DNA of 64,000 bases from contig JBDLRB010000049.1 in assembly GCA_039800205.1 (NCBI GenBank), forward strand, positions 1-64,000. The letters run 5' to 3'. Source of the DNA: SYIM01 sp039800205 (GTDB lineage: Bacteria; Pseudomonadota; Gammaproteobacteria; Burkholderiales; Burkholderiaceae_E). Below the pieces are notes generated by a model that saw nothing but the letters and a program-made list of their open reading frames with translations, ran no database searches and was not told where the DNA came from. Positions 8,147 through 16,000 of this stretch are shown one piece after another (the stretch's first letter is position 1; each line of letters opens with the position of its first letter). The position numbers and the translations under genes were made by a program.

Positions 8147-8754
8147 CGACGTCTGTTTCTTCAGTGAGCCCCCCGGGAGGCCACCGCGTGCGCGGGCGGC
8201 TCAAGCTGGCGCTGATTCTCCTGGCCTGTGCTGCGCCCGTCCTGGCGTCCTACTTCACGTACTACGTCCTGCGGCCTGAGGGCCGAACCAACTACGGTGA
8301 GCTGATCGAGCCGCAACGGCCCGTCGGCGACGTACCGGTCGTCACGCTCGAGGGTGAGGCGCGCACCTTCTCCAGCCTGAAGGGAAAGTGGCTGATGGTC
8401 ACGGCAGCGTCCGCCGACTGTTCAGGGGATTGCCCCGATCGGCTGCTCCAGATGCGACAGGTGCGGCTCATGACCGGGCGTGAGCGCGACCGGATCGAAC
8501 GCGTCTGGCTGGTGACCGATCCGGCGGTGCCCCGCCCCGCCATGCTTGAGCCCCATGAGGGGCTTCAAGTGCTGCGCGTCGACGCCCAAACTTTCGCTCG
8601 GCATTTTCCGGCCGCCCCAGGCGGCGATCCGACCCGTCACATTTTCATCATCGATCCGCTCGGCAATCTGATGATGCGGTTCCCCGGCGCCGCCGAGCCT
8701 GCTCGCATGAAGAAAGACCTGAGCAAACTGCTGCGCGCCTCGCGCATCGGTTGA
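8143..8754 (+). CDS. Sco-like thioredoxin-fold membrane protein of the oxidase cluster
   Basis: A 203-residue protein with one membrane helix (about 21-43) and a periplasmic thioredoxin-like domain. It has a CSGDC motif (C93 and C97), the spacing of the Sco copper site, and an RHIFIIDPLGN segment near the C-terminus in the position where Sco proteins have HTSxxY-like sequence. It lies between SURF1 and ctaA, a stable position in Betaproteobacteria. It probably handles copper or thiol redox chemistry for CuA assembly, but it is distinct from the canonical Sco1 encoded 2.6 kb downstream. Confidence 0.75.
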   Translation: MTTSVSSVSPPGGHRVRGRLKLALILLACAAPVLASYFTYYVLRPEGRTNYGELIEPQRPVGDVPVVTLEGEARTFSSLKGKWLMVTAASADCSGDCPDRLLQMRQVRLMTGRERDRIERVWLVTDPAVPRPAMLEPHEGLQVLRVDAQTFARHFPAAPGGDPTRHIFIIDPLGNLMMRFPGAAEPARMKKDLSKLLRASRIG

Positions 8755-8782
8755 TCACCGCACCCTGGCAGACGAGTCAAGT

Positions 8783-9835
8783 ATGTCCACTGATTCATTC
8801 CGTTACCCTGAGTCTGAACCCGGTCGCCCTGCGCTGGTCCGCTATGCCCGACTGATCGGATTCACCGCAGCCCTCACGCTGCTGTTGATCATGATCGGTG
8901 CCTGGGTCCGATTGACCGACGCGGGGCTCGGCTGCCCGGACTGGCCGGGCTGCTACGGCAAACTGACCCCGAAGGGCGCGAGCACGCAGATTGCGCAGGC
9001 CGTGGCCGAGCAGGGCGGTGAGCACGGTCCCGTATCGATGGGCAAGGCGTGGCGTGAGATGGTGCATCGCTACATCGCCTCTTTTCTCGGACTGCTGATC
9101 ATCGCCATCGCGGTGGCCGCCTGGCGGCTCAGAACACGACTCGATCAGCCGCCCGGCTTGCCGCTGGCGCTGGTGGGTATCGTCATCTTTCAGGGTCTGT
9201 TGGGCATGTGGACGGTCACCCTGCTGCTCAAGCCCGCCATCGTCACCTTGCATCTGGCCGGCGGGCTCCTCACCTTTGCCTTGCTGGTCTGGCTCTACTG
9301 TCGCCAGGTTCGTGAGCCGCGTCTGCGTGATCCGGAACTGTTGTACGAGTTACGGCGTCCTGCGGTGATCGGACTGGTTTTGCTCTGCGCTCAGATCCTC
9401 CTGGGCGGCTGGACCAGCACCAATTACGCGGCGCTCGCGTGTACCGATCTGCCGACCTGTCAGGGACGCTGGTGGCCCGAGATGAATTTTGCCGACGCCT
9501 TTCATGTCATTCGTGAGCTGGGACGAACGAGCGATGGCGAGTTCCTGCCCATGCAGGCCCTGACGGCAATCCACATGATGCATCGGATCGGCGCCGTGCT
9601 GGTCCTGGGCTGGCTCCTCTGGCTGGCGGTGCGCCTGATGCGGACCGAGGGCGCGCGCGACCTGGGGCGTGCGATTCTGGCCATGGTGGTGCTGCAGTTC
9701 TGCCTGGGCCTGTCCAACGTCTGGTTCAGCTTGCCGATCAATGTTGCGGTCGCCCACACTGGGGGCGCCGCCCTCCTGCTGGCCTTGATGGTGGTGCTAA
9801 ACTTCAGGGTTGCTCGAGCACCGCTTCAGATCTGA
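8783..9835 (+). CDS. ctaA: Heme A synthase (COX15/CtaA family)
   Basis: A 350-residue, eight-helix membrane enzyme that oxidises the C8 methyl of heme O to the formyl group of heme A. The conserved histidines appear as MVHRYIASFLG, VTLHLAGG, IHMMHRIGAV and VAHTGGAA in the expected order, and the first periplasmic loop has the conserved DAGLGCPDWPGCYG (with a cysteine pair) after helix 1. It works directly after CtaB, whose gene follows 10 bp downstream. Confidence 0.95.
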   Translation: MSTDSFRYPESEPGRPALVRYARLIGFTAALTLLLIMIGAWVRLTDAGLGCPDWPGCYGKLTPKGASTQIAQAVAEQGGEHGPVSMGKAWREMVHRYIASFLGLLIIAIAVAAWRLRTRLDQPPGLPLALVGIVIFQGLLGMWTVTLLLKPAIVTLHLAGGLLTFALLVWLYCRQVREPRLRDPELLYELRRPAVIGLVLLCAQILLGGWTSTNYAALACTDLPTCQGRWWPEMNFADAFHVIRELGRTSDGEFLPMQALTAIHMMHRIGAVLVLGWLLWLAVRLMRTEGARDLGRAILAMVVLQFCLGLSNVWFSLPINVAVAHTGGAALLLALMVVLNFRVARAPLQI

Positions 9836-9845
9836 ACGCCCACCC

Positions 9846-10742
9846 ATGCAACTGTCCCAGTCCCGGTACGCTGCCCTTCGGCACGTCATTCGACAGTACT
9901 ACGAGCTGACCAAGCCCCGCGTGGTCATGCTGGCGGCGTTTTGCGCACTGATCGGCATGCTGCTCGCCACGCGTGATCCGATTCCCTGGACCGTGCTGGT
10001 GGCCGGCATCGCCGGGATCTCGCTGCTGGCCGGAGCCGGCTTCGCATTCAATTGCCTGATCGAGCGCAGCATCGATGCGCGGATGGCGCGGACCCGCGCT
10101 CGTCCCTTGCCCCGAGGCGAGGTCGGGGTGACCGGCACAATTATTTTCGCAGGCGTGATCGGCGGCATCGGGTCGTTTCTGCTCTATCAATACGTCAATG
10201 CGCTCACGATGTGGCTGACCATGGCCACTTTTGTCGGCTATGCCGTCATCTATACGGTGCTCCTCAAGCCGGCCACACCCCAGAACATCGTGATTGGCGG
10301 GGCCTCGGGCGCCATGCCCCCGCTCCTGGGCTGGACGGCGGTTGCCAACGAGGTCACCGCGCCCGCTCTGGTGCTCTTTCTGATCATCTTCGTCTGGACG
10401 CCGCCGCATTTCTGGGCGCTCGCGCTCTATCGCATCGAAGACTACCGCCGCTCCGGTCTGCCGATGTTGCCCATCACCCACGGCCCCGAGTTCACGCGAC
10501 TCAATGTGCTGCTCTACACGATCCTGCTGGTGGCCGTGAGCCTGCTGCCCTTCATGATCCACATGAGCGGACTCTTCTATCTGATGGCCGCGCTCGCGCT
10601 CGGGATCGTGTTCCTGGTGTACGCCTGGCGGTTGTGGCGTCAGTACAGCGATGCGCTCGCCCGCAGAACCTTCAGTTACTCGATCTTCTACCTTGCCGCA
10701 CTCTTCGGTGCCTTGCTGATCGATCACTATCTGAACGCATGA
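9846..10742 (+). CDS. ctaB: Protoheme IX farnesyltransferase (heme O synthase)
   Basis: A 298-residue UbiA-type prenyltransferase that adds a farnesyl group to heme B to make heme O. The first aspartate-rich region is N69-x3-E-x-x-x-D77 (in NCLIERSIDARM, followed by RTRARPLP), and WTPPHFWALALYR marks the second conserved loop. Nine hydrophobic helices are visible. ATG at 9846 begins MQLSQSR; a longer TTG frame from 9810 would overlap ctaA. Its TGA overlaps the ATG of the sco gene. Confidence 0.95.
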   Translation: MQLSQSRYAALRHVIRQYYELTKPRVVMLAAFCALIGMLLATRDPIPWTVLVAGIAGISLLAGAGFAFNCLIERSIDARMARTRARPLPRGEVGVTGTIIFAGVIGGIGSFLLYQYVNALTMWLTMATFVGYAVIYTVLLKPATPQNIVIGGASGAMPPLLGWTAVANEVTAPALVLFLIIFVWTPPHFWALALYRIEDYRRSGLPMLPITHGPEFTRLNVLLYTILLVAVSLLPFMIHMSGLFYLMAALALGIVFLVYAWRLWRQYSDALARRTFSYSIFYLAALFGALLIDHYLNA

Positions 10743-11356
10743 AGCCGAATTCTGAGGGGCGCTATCCGGATGCCCTCCGGCGGGTGCTGTTGCTGGCGCC
10801 TGCCGCAAGCGGGCTCCTGAGCGCATGCGGGGCCCGGCCCGCGCCCTTTCAGAACACCGACATCACGGGCGCCGATTTCGGCAAGGATTTCAGCCTGACC
10901 GATCATCACGGCAGAGTGCGTCAACGGGCTGACTTTCGTGGCCGGATCCTGACCGTATTCTTTGGCTACACACAGTGCCCGGATGTCTGTCCGTCGACGC
11001 TGTCCGAAATGGCTCAGGTGATGAGTCAGCTGGGTGAGCGGGCCGCGCAGGTTCAGGTTGCGTTCATCACCGTTGACCCGGAGCGGGACACCCAGGCGCT
11101 CCTGGCCGAGTATGTGCCGGCCTTTCATCCGAGTTTTCTGGGTCTGCGGGGCGATCTCGAGACCACGGCTCGTACGGCCAAGGCGTTCAGGGTGTTCTAC
11201 CAGAAGGTCAAGGGCAAAACCCCCGACCAATACACGATCGACCACACCGCCGGCAGCTATGTCTACGACCGCCAGGGTCGGATCAGGCTGTTCATCAAGC
11301 ATGGCACCGGGCCGGCGCCGATTCTGGCCGACCTCCGGCGCTTGCTCGACGAGTAA
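10739..11356 (+). CDS. SCO1/SenC family copper chaperone lipoprotein
   Basis: A 205-residue protein that should deliver copper to the CuA site of subunit II. The copper ligands are C80 and C84 in CPDVC and H169 in IDHTAGSYV, inside a thioredoxin fold starting with DFSLTDHHG. The N-terminus ends in a lipobox, LLSAC with C30, so it is probably membrane-anchored by lipid. It overlaps ctaB by 4 bp (ATGA) and closes the oxidase assembly operon. Confidence 0.93.
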   Translation: MKPNSEGRYPDALRRVLLLAPAASGLLSACGARPAPFQNTDITGADFGKDFSLTDHHGRVRQRADFRGRILTVFFGYTQCPDVCPSTLSEMAQVMSQLGERAAQVQVAFITVDPERDTQALLAEYVPAFHPSFLGLRGDLETTARTAKAFRVFYQKVKGKTPDQYTIDHTAGSYVYDRQGRIRLFIKHGTGPAPILADLRRLLDE

Positions 11357-11381
11357 CAAGCGACCGGTTCAGCCTGGCCGC

Positions 11382-12266
11382 TCAGCGTGCGCGTGCGGCG
11401 AGCAGGCTGGCCAGCAGGATCAGGCTGCCGCCTGCAAGGACCTGCGGCCCGAGGGCCTCGCCCGCAAACCAGGCCGCAGAAAGCGCGGCCACCAGCACTT
11501 CGGACAGCAATACGATCGAGGTGACTCGCGAGGGCAATCGGGCGGCGCCATATTGCAGCATGAGGTTTGCGACGAGCATCACTAGCGCGAATCCGATCAG
11601 TGCTTGAACCCAGTGTGCCGCAAGGGGGGGTGGCAGGCCGATCAGATCGGCGCTGAGCAGCACGGGCGTCAGCAGCAGCGGAATGATCAGCCCGCCCACG
11701 GACATTGCCAGCGCCCGATCGGTGGCCGGCGTGCCTGCCTGTCGCCGCAGGATGATGTTCACCAGGGCAAAGCCCATGCCTCCCACGATTCCGAGCCCGT
11801 CGCCCAGGCTGGCGGGGAGCGGCAGCCCGACCGCCGGATCCCACAGCACGACCCCTGCACCGATGAGCGCGAGCCCAGCCCGGACGACAACGCCGGGAGT
11901 GAGGGGCTCGCCCAGGAGCCAACGAGCCAGCAAAGCCGCCCAGACCGGCATCAGATAGAACAGCAGCACGACCCGGACGACTTCGCCCACGGTGACGCCC
12001 CAGTTGAAGGCGCTGTTCGTCACGCCCGAGACCAGAGCGAGCCCCCACAGCCAGGGCGCGCGCAGCACCCCTCGGATACTGGCGGGGCGGGTGGCCGCGA
12101 TCACCACGCAGGCGAACCCGAAAATGGCCGAAGTCGTCCAGAGGCTGTGCAAGCCCACCGATTCGAAGTAACGCATCGGCCACCAGGTGAGGCCCCAGGT
12201 GCTTGCGTTCACCAACAAGGCGAGGACGGGCCAGGTCAGCGCAGAACCTTTCGGCGTCGTGTTCAT
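11382..12266 (-). CDS. EamA/DMT family transporter
   Basis: A 294-residue membrane protein with about ten helices arranged as two EamA repeats (roughly residues 13-138 and 155-292). LVNASTWGLTWWPMRY at the start of repeat one and GEALGPQVLAGGSLILLA at the end of repeat two are typical of drug/metabolite exporters. The substrate cannot be told from sequence. It is transcribed in the same direction as rpoH but lies behind the rpoH terminator. Confidence 0.85.
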   Translation of the reverse strand: MNTTPKGSALTWPVLALLVNASTWGLTWWPMRYFESVGLHSLWTTSAIFGFACVVIAATRPASIRGVLRAPWLWGLALVSGVTNSAFNWGVTVGEVVRVVLLFYLMPVWAALLARWLLGEPLTPGVVVRAGLALIGAGVVLWDPAVGLPLPASLGDGLGIVGGMGFALVNIILRRQAGTPATDRALAMSVGGLIIPLLLTPVLLSADLIGLPPPLAAHWVQALIGFALVMLVANLMLQYGAARLPSRVTSIVLLSEVLVAALSAAWFAGEALGPQVLAGGSLILLASLLAARAR

Positions 12267-12283
12267 TGAGCTGAACCTGCTGG

Positions 12284-12321
12284 TGTTAAAAGACCCGTCA
12301 CACGCAGTCGTGCGACGGGTC
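12284..12321 (-). terminator. Rho-independent terminator of rpoH
   Basis: On the minus strand a GACCCGTC-C-CACG stem pairs with CGTG-T-GACGGGTC around a 4-base loop (12292-12321, one internal mismatch) and is followed by TTTTAA. It stands 20 bp after the rpoH stop. Confidence 0.8.
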
Positions 12322-12341
12322 GGAGATCGAGAACGGATCGC

Positions 12342-13238
12342 TTATGCGTAGGCACTCAGCGCTGTCTTCATCTTCTGGAGCGCCTTGACTTCGATCTGGC
12401 GGATCCGCTCTGCGGATACGCCGAACTCGTCAGCCAGTTGGTGCAGGGTCAGTGCTCCTCCGTCGGACTCGTCTCGCAGCCAGCGCGTTTCGATGATTCG
12501 TCGGCTGCGCGGATCGAGCGCCTCCAGGGCCCCGCGCAGTCCATCGCTTTGCAGCCGGTCGTACTCGAGCGCCTGGAGGCGGGCCAGCGGTTCCGCATCG
12601 GGCGCAGACAGATACGCAATCGGCGCGAACGATTCCTCACCATCATCGGTCTGAGGATCGAGCGCAAGATCCTGTCCGCTCATCCGGGTTTCCATCTCGA
12701 CCACGTCCTTGTCCCGGACATTCAGTTCACGGGCGATCGCTTCGACCTCATCGGGCGTGAGCGTGGCCGAGCTGGTCTTGTGCGAGCGCAGATTGAAGAA
12801 GAGCTTGCGCTGGGCCTTGGTGGTGGCTACCCGCACCAGGCGCCAGTTTTTAAGGATGTACTCGTGAATCTCGGCTTTGATCCAGTGCAGTGCAAACGAC
12901 ACCAGACGAACGCCCCGCTCGGGGTCAAAGCGCTTGACGGCCTTCATCAGGCCGATATTGCCTTCCTGGATCAGGTCGGCATGGGGCAAGCCGTACCCAA
13001 GGTACTGGCGGGCCACCGAGACGACGAGTCGCAGGTGTGACATCACGAGTTCGCGCGCCGCTTCCAGGTCCTGCTCATCGCGAAAGCGCCGGGCCAGATC
13101 GGACTCGCGCTCCAGGGACAGCATCGGCAAACGGTTGACGGCGGAAATGTAGGCATCGAGATCTCCGACCGGGGGCAGCGCAACCGCTGCGCCGGCCACA
13201 GAACCGGGCACGAGGGCAGTGGGATTCCAGGCGGACAT
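12342..13238 (-). CDS. rpoH: RNA polymerase sigma-32 factor (heat shock)
   Basis: The 298-residue sigma factor directs RNA polymerase to heat-shock promoters. Region 1.2/2 runs from DLDAYISAVNRLPMLS through HLRLVVSVARQYLGYGLP, DLIQEGNIGLMKAV and SFALHWIKAEI; the RpoH box QRKLFFNLRSHK follows; region 4 ends with LHQLADEFGVSAERIRQIEVKA in two parts. ATG at 13238 is preceded by AGG at 9 bases; an ATG three codons upstream sits too close to it. A CIRCE operator overlaps its promoter, so it is probably controlled by HrcA as well as by itself. Confidence 0.96.
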   Translation of the reverse strand: MSAWNPTALVPGSVAGAAVALPPVGDLDAYISAVNRLPMLSLERESDLARRFRDEQDLEAARELVMSHLRLVVSVARQYLGYGLPHADLIQEGNIGLMKAVKRFDPERGVRLVSFALHWIKAEIHEYILKNWRLVRVATTKAQRKLFFNLRSHKTSSATLTPDEVEAIARELNVRDKDVVEMETRMSGQDLALDPQTDDGEESFAPIAYLSAPDAEPLARLQALEYDRLQSDGLRGALEALDPRSRRIIETRWLRDESDGGALTLHQLADEFGVSAERIRQIEVKALQKMKTALSAYA

Positions 13239-13310
13239 ACAGAGCATCCTTTCAGTGGGCCCGGAACCGGTCCGGGCATTTTCCTGACCAGCCGGTCAGT
13301 TGTTGGGAAA

Positions 13311-13340
13311 ATGTTAGCACTCTTCACTGGTGAGTGCCAA
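13311..13340 (-). promoter_or_regulatory. rpoH promoter with overlapping CIRCE (HrcA) operator
   Basis: CIRCE occupies 13314-13340: TTAGCACTC, nine bases, GAGTGCCAA, which differs from the consensus TTAGCACTC-N9-GAGTGCTAA at one base. On the minus strand the same stretch supplies a -35 TTGGCA (13340-13335) and a -10 TAACAT (13316-13311) 18 bases apart. HrcA bound here would directly block polymerase. The start would be near 13304, giving a leader of about 66 bases. Confidence 0.85.
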
Positions 13341-13431
13341 GACTTGGCCGGATCCGATCAAGGGTCAATCGTGAGGGGCGTCACACAGGCGGCCCGCCCG
13401 ACGGCGCTTGGGCTCTCGGGTTGGCGGCCGA

Positions 13432-14508
13432 TCAGCCCAGGAGCGCCGTCGAGAACTCCCGGGCGCTGAAGGCCTGGAGGTCATCCAGCCCTTCTCCAAC
13501 CCCGATGAAGTAGACCGGGATCGGGCGTTCGCGACGCTGATGGGCCAGCGCAACGATGGCGCCGCCCTTGGCTGTGCCATCGAGCTTGGTGATGATCAGG
13601 CCCGTCAGATCGAGCGCTTCGTCGAAGGCCTTGACCTGAGCGAGCATGTTCTGTCCGGTGTTGCCATCGAGCACCAGCAGGATCTCGTGCGGCGCGCCGT
13701 CCAGGGCCTTGCCCGTCACCCGTTTGATCTTGCGCAGTTCTTCCATGAGGTGAAGCTGGGTGGGCAGTCGACCCGCCGTGTCGATGATCACGACGCCGGT
13801 GCGCCGAGCTCGGGCGGCGCTGACCGCGTCGAAGGCGACCGCCGCAGGATCACCGCCCTGTTGCGCGATCACCTCGACGCCGTTGCGCTCACCCCAGCGA
13901 GCCAATTGCTCGCGTGCCGCGGCCCGAAAGGTATCGCCTGCGGCGAGGAGGACCGACTTGCCCTCGGCTTGCAGGTGGCGCGCAAGCTTGCCGATCGAGG
14001 TGGTCTTCCCCGCACCGTTGACGCCGGCGATCATCATGACCAGCGGCTCGGCCCGGTCGATGTCAACGGGCTTTTCCATGGGCGCAAGGAGCGACTCGAC
14101 CATCTCGCGAAGCGCGGCACGCAGGGCCTCGCCGGTCTCGATGCGGTCGGCGCGGGCCGTGCGTCTGAGGGCTTCGATCAGCCATTCGGTGGTGGCCACA
14201 CCTGCGTCACTGGCCAGCAATGCGGTCTCGAGCTCTTCGTAGAGCGCCTCATCGACACGGCTGCCGGTGAAGATCGTGGTGAGCGTCGACCGGGTGCGCG
14301 CCAGTCCGCCCTTCAGGCGATCGAGCCAGGACAGGCGCTCTGGCCGAGGCGTCTCGGGATCGGAAGCGGTCTGGGTCGCCGGGGCTCCGGAAACGGGCGT
14401 TCCCACCTCCTGTCCAGACGAGGGCAAGACGGGCGAAGGAGGACTGGGGGCCTGCGCCTGATCAGGCTCGTCGACAACAGGTCTTTTGCGGCGCAGGAAT
14501 CCGAACAT
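13432..14508 (-). CDS. ftsY: Signal recognition particle receptor FtsY
   Basis: The 358-residue SRP-GTPase docks SRP-ribosome complexes at the inner membrane. After a short basic N-terminus (MFGFLRRKRP) and an acidic/proline-rich A domain of about 60 residues come the N helical domain and the G domain with GVNGAGKTT (G1), DTFRAAAREQL, VVIIDTAGRLP (G3) and IITKLDGTAKGG (G4). ATG at 14508 fits family N-termini; a TTG four codons upstream is possible. The A domain is shorter than that of E. coli. It lies upstream of rpoH on the same strand. Confidence 0.96.
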   Translation of the reverse strand: MFGFLRRKRPVVDEPDQAQAPSPPSPVLPSSGQEVGTPVSGAPATQTASDPETPRPERLSWLDRLKGGLARTRSTLTTIFTGSRVDEALYEELETALLASDAGVATTEWLIEALRRTARADRIETGEALRAALREMVESLLAPMEKPVDIDRAEPLVMMIAGVNGAGKTTSIGKLARHLQAEGKSVLLAAGDTFRAAAREQLARWGERNGVEVIAQQGGDPAAVAFDAVSAARARRTGVVIIDTAGRLPTQLHLMEELRKIKRVTGKALDGAPHEILLVLDGNTGQNMLAQVKAFDEALDLTGLIITKLDGTAKGGAIVALAHQRRERPIPVYFIGVGEGLDDLQAFSAREFSTALLG

Positions 14509-14560
14509 GGCTACACTCAAAATTCAATTCTAACCCGCACCTTTTCCGACCCGCTCTTCG

Positions 14561-15979
14561 ATGTCACCCGCCTGTTCGACCGCTTTTCGCTCTGGCTGCT
14601 CCCGGATCCGAACCACGCCGCTTCGGGCGCTGTGGCTGGGCCTGATCGGGCTCTGCATCAGCTCGGCCGTGTGGGCCCAGACCGTCGTGGAGTCCACGCT
14701 CGAAAACGGTCTCAAGGTGCTGATCAAGCCCGACCGTCGCGCGCCCACCGCCGTACAACTGCTGGCGTATCGGGTGGGTTCGGTGGACGAACATAACGGG
14801 GTGACCGGTGTGTCGCACCTGCTCGAGCACATGATGTTCAAGGGCACCCCCACCGTCCCGGCGGGCGAGTTCTCACGAAGGGTGTCGGCCGCGGGGGGGC
14901 GCGACAATGCCTTCACCTCGAGGGATTACACCGGCTATTTTCAACAGGTGCCGCGCGCCAGCCTCGCTACGATGATCGCACTGGAGGCCGATCGGATGAC
15001 GCACCTGGTCCTGAAGCCCGGTGACTTTGCCACCGAGCGGGAAGTCGTCATCGAGGAGCGCAGACTGCGGACCGACGATCGCGCGCGGGCGCTCGTCGCC
15101 GAGCACTTGATGGCGCTGGCCTTTACCGCGTCGCCCTATCGCCAGCCGATCGTGGGCTGGATGAGCGATCTGCAGTCGATGACCCTGGGTGATCTCGAGG
15201 ATTGGTATCGCAAATGGTATGCACCGGGCAATGCAACCCTCGTGATCGTTGGCGACGTTGACCCCGATGCGGTACTTGATCAGGTCCGCCAGCATTACGG
15301 CGCAATTGCGGCTCGGTCCCTGCCTCCCAGAAAGGCACAGGCCGAGCCCGTGCAGCGCGGATTGCGCCAGGCCGTCGTCCGCGCGCCTGCGGAGAACCCC
15401 TACCTGTTGATGGCCTTCAAGGTGCCGGGTCTGTCGGACGTCGAGGCAGAGACCGATGCCTTTGCGCTCGAAATGCTGGCTGCGGTCCTGGCGGGCGACG
15501 ACAACGCTCGTCTCGCCCGTCAGCTGGTTCGGGTCGATCGGGTGGCCGATCAGGCTTTTGCATCGTATGACATGACCGGTCGAGGGCCCTCGCTCTTCAT
15601 GCTGGGCGGCGTACCGGCTGCAGGGCAGTCCGTGACGGGGCTGCGCCGGGCGCTGGTCGAGCAGGTCCGCCGAATCGCCGAGCACGGCGTCGAGGTCAAT
15701 GAACTCGAGCGCCTGCGGATCCAGTACGTGGCGTCCCGCATCTATCAGCGGGATTCGCTGATGGCTCAGGCGACCGAGCTCGCCGGGCTCGAAATGGCGG
15801 GCCTGGGCTGGCGAGCGGCCGATCGTCTGCTCGAGCGGATTCGTACCGTGACGCCCGAGCAGGTACGACGGGCGGCGGGCAAGTATTTCTCCGAGGATCA
15901 GCTGACGGTGGTCGAGCTCGATCCACAACCCGTCGCGTCGGTGCGCCCTGCCGGGCGTTCGTCCGACCGTCCCCACTGA
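14561..15979 (+). CDS. M16 family zinc peptidase, catalytically competent member of a pair
   Basis: A 472-residue pitrilysin/insulinase-family protein with a signal peptide (about 21-40, ending SSAVWAQ), so periplasmic. The inverted zinc motif HLLEH is at 86-90 (H86, E89, H90) and a downstream glutamate region (MIALEADRM) supplies the third ligand. Both M16 halves are present. It is 21 bp upstream of a second M16 gene that lacks the zinc motif; such pairs form heterodimeric proteases in other bacteria. The natural substrate is unknown. Confidence 0.9.
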   Translation: MSPACSTAFRSGCSRIRTTPLRALWLGLIGLCISSAVWAQTVVESTLENGLKVLIKPDRRAPTAVQLLAYRVGSVDEHNGVTGVSHLLEHMMFKGTPTVPAGEFSRRVSAAGGRDNAFTSRDYTGYFQQVPRASLATMIALEADRMTHLVLKPGDFATEREVVIEERRLRTDDRARALVAEHLMALAFTASPYRQPIVGWMSDLQSMTLGDLEDWYRKWYAPGNATLVIVGDVDPDAVLDQVRQHYGAIAARSLPPRKAQAEPVQRGLRQAVVRAPAENPYLLMAFKVPGLSDVEAETDAFALEMLAAVLAGDDNARLARQLVRVDRVADQAFASYDMTGRGPSLFMLGGVPAAGQSVTGLRRALVEQVRRIAEHGVEVNELERLRIQYVASRIYQRDSLMAQATELAGLEMAGLGWRAADRLLERIRTVTPEQVRRAAGKYFSEDQLTVVELDPQPVASVRPAGRSSDRPH

Positions 15980-16000
15980 ACCCGAGCGACTGGCGGACAC

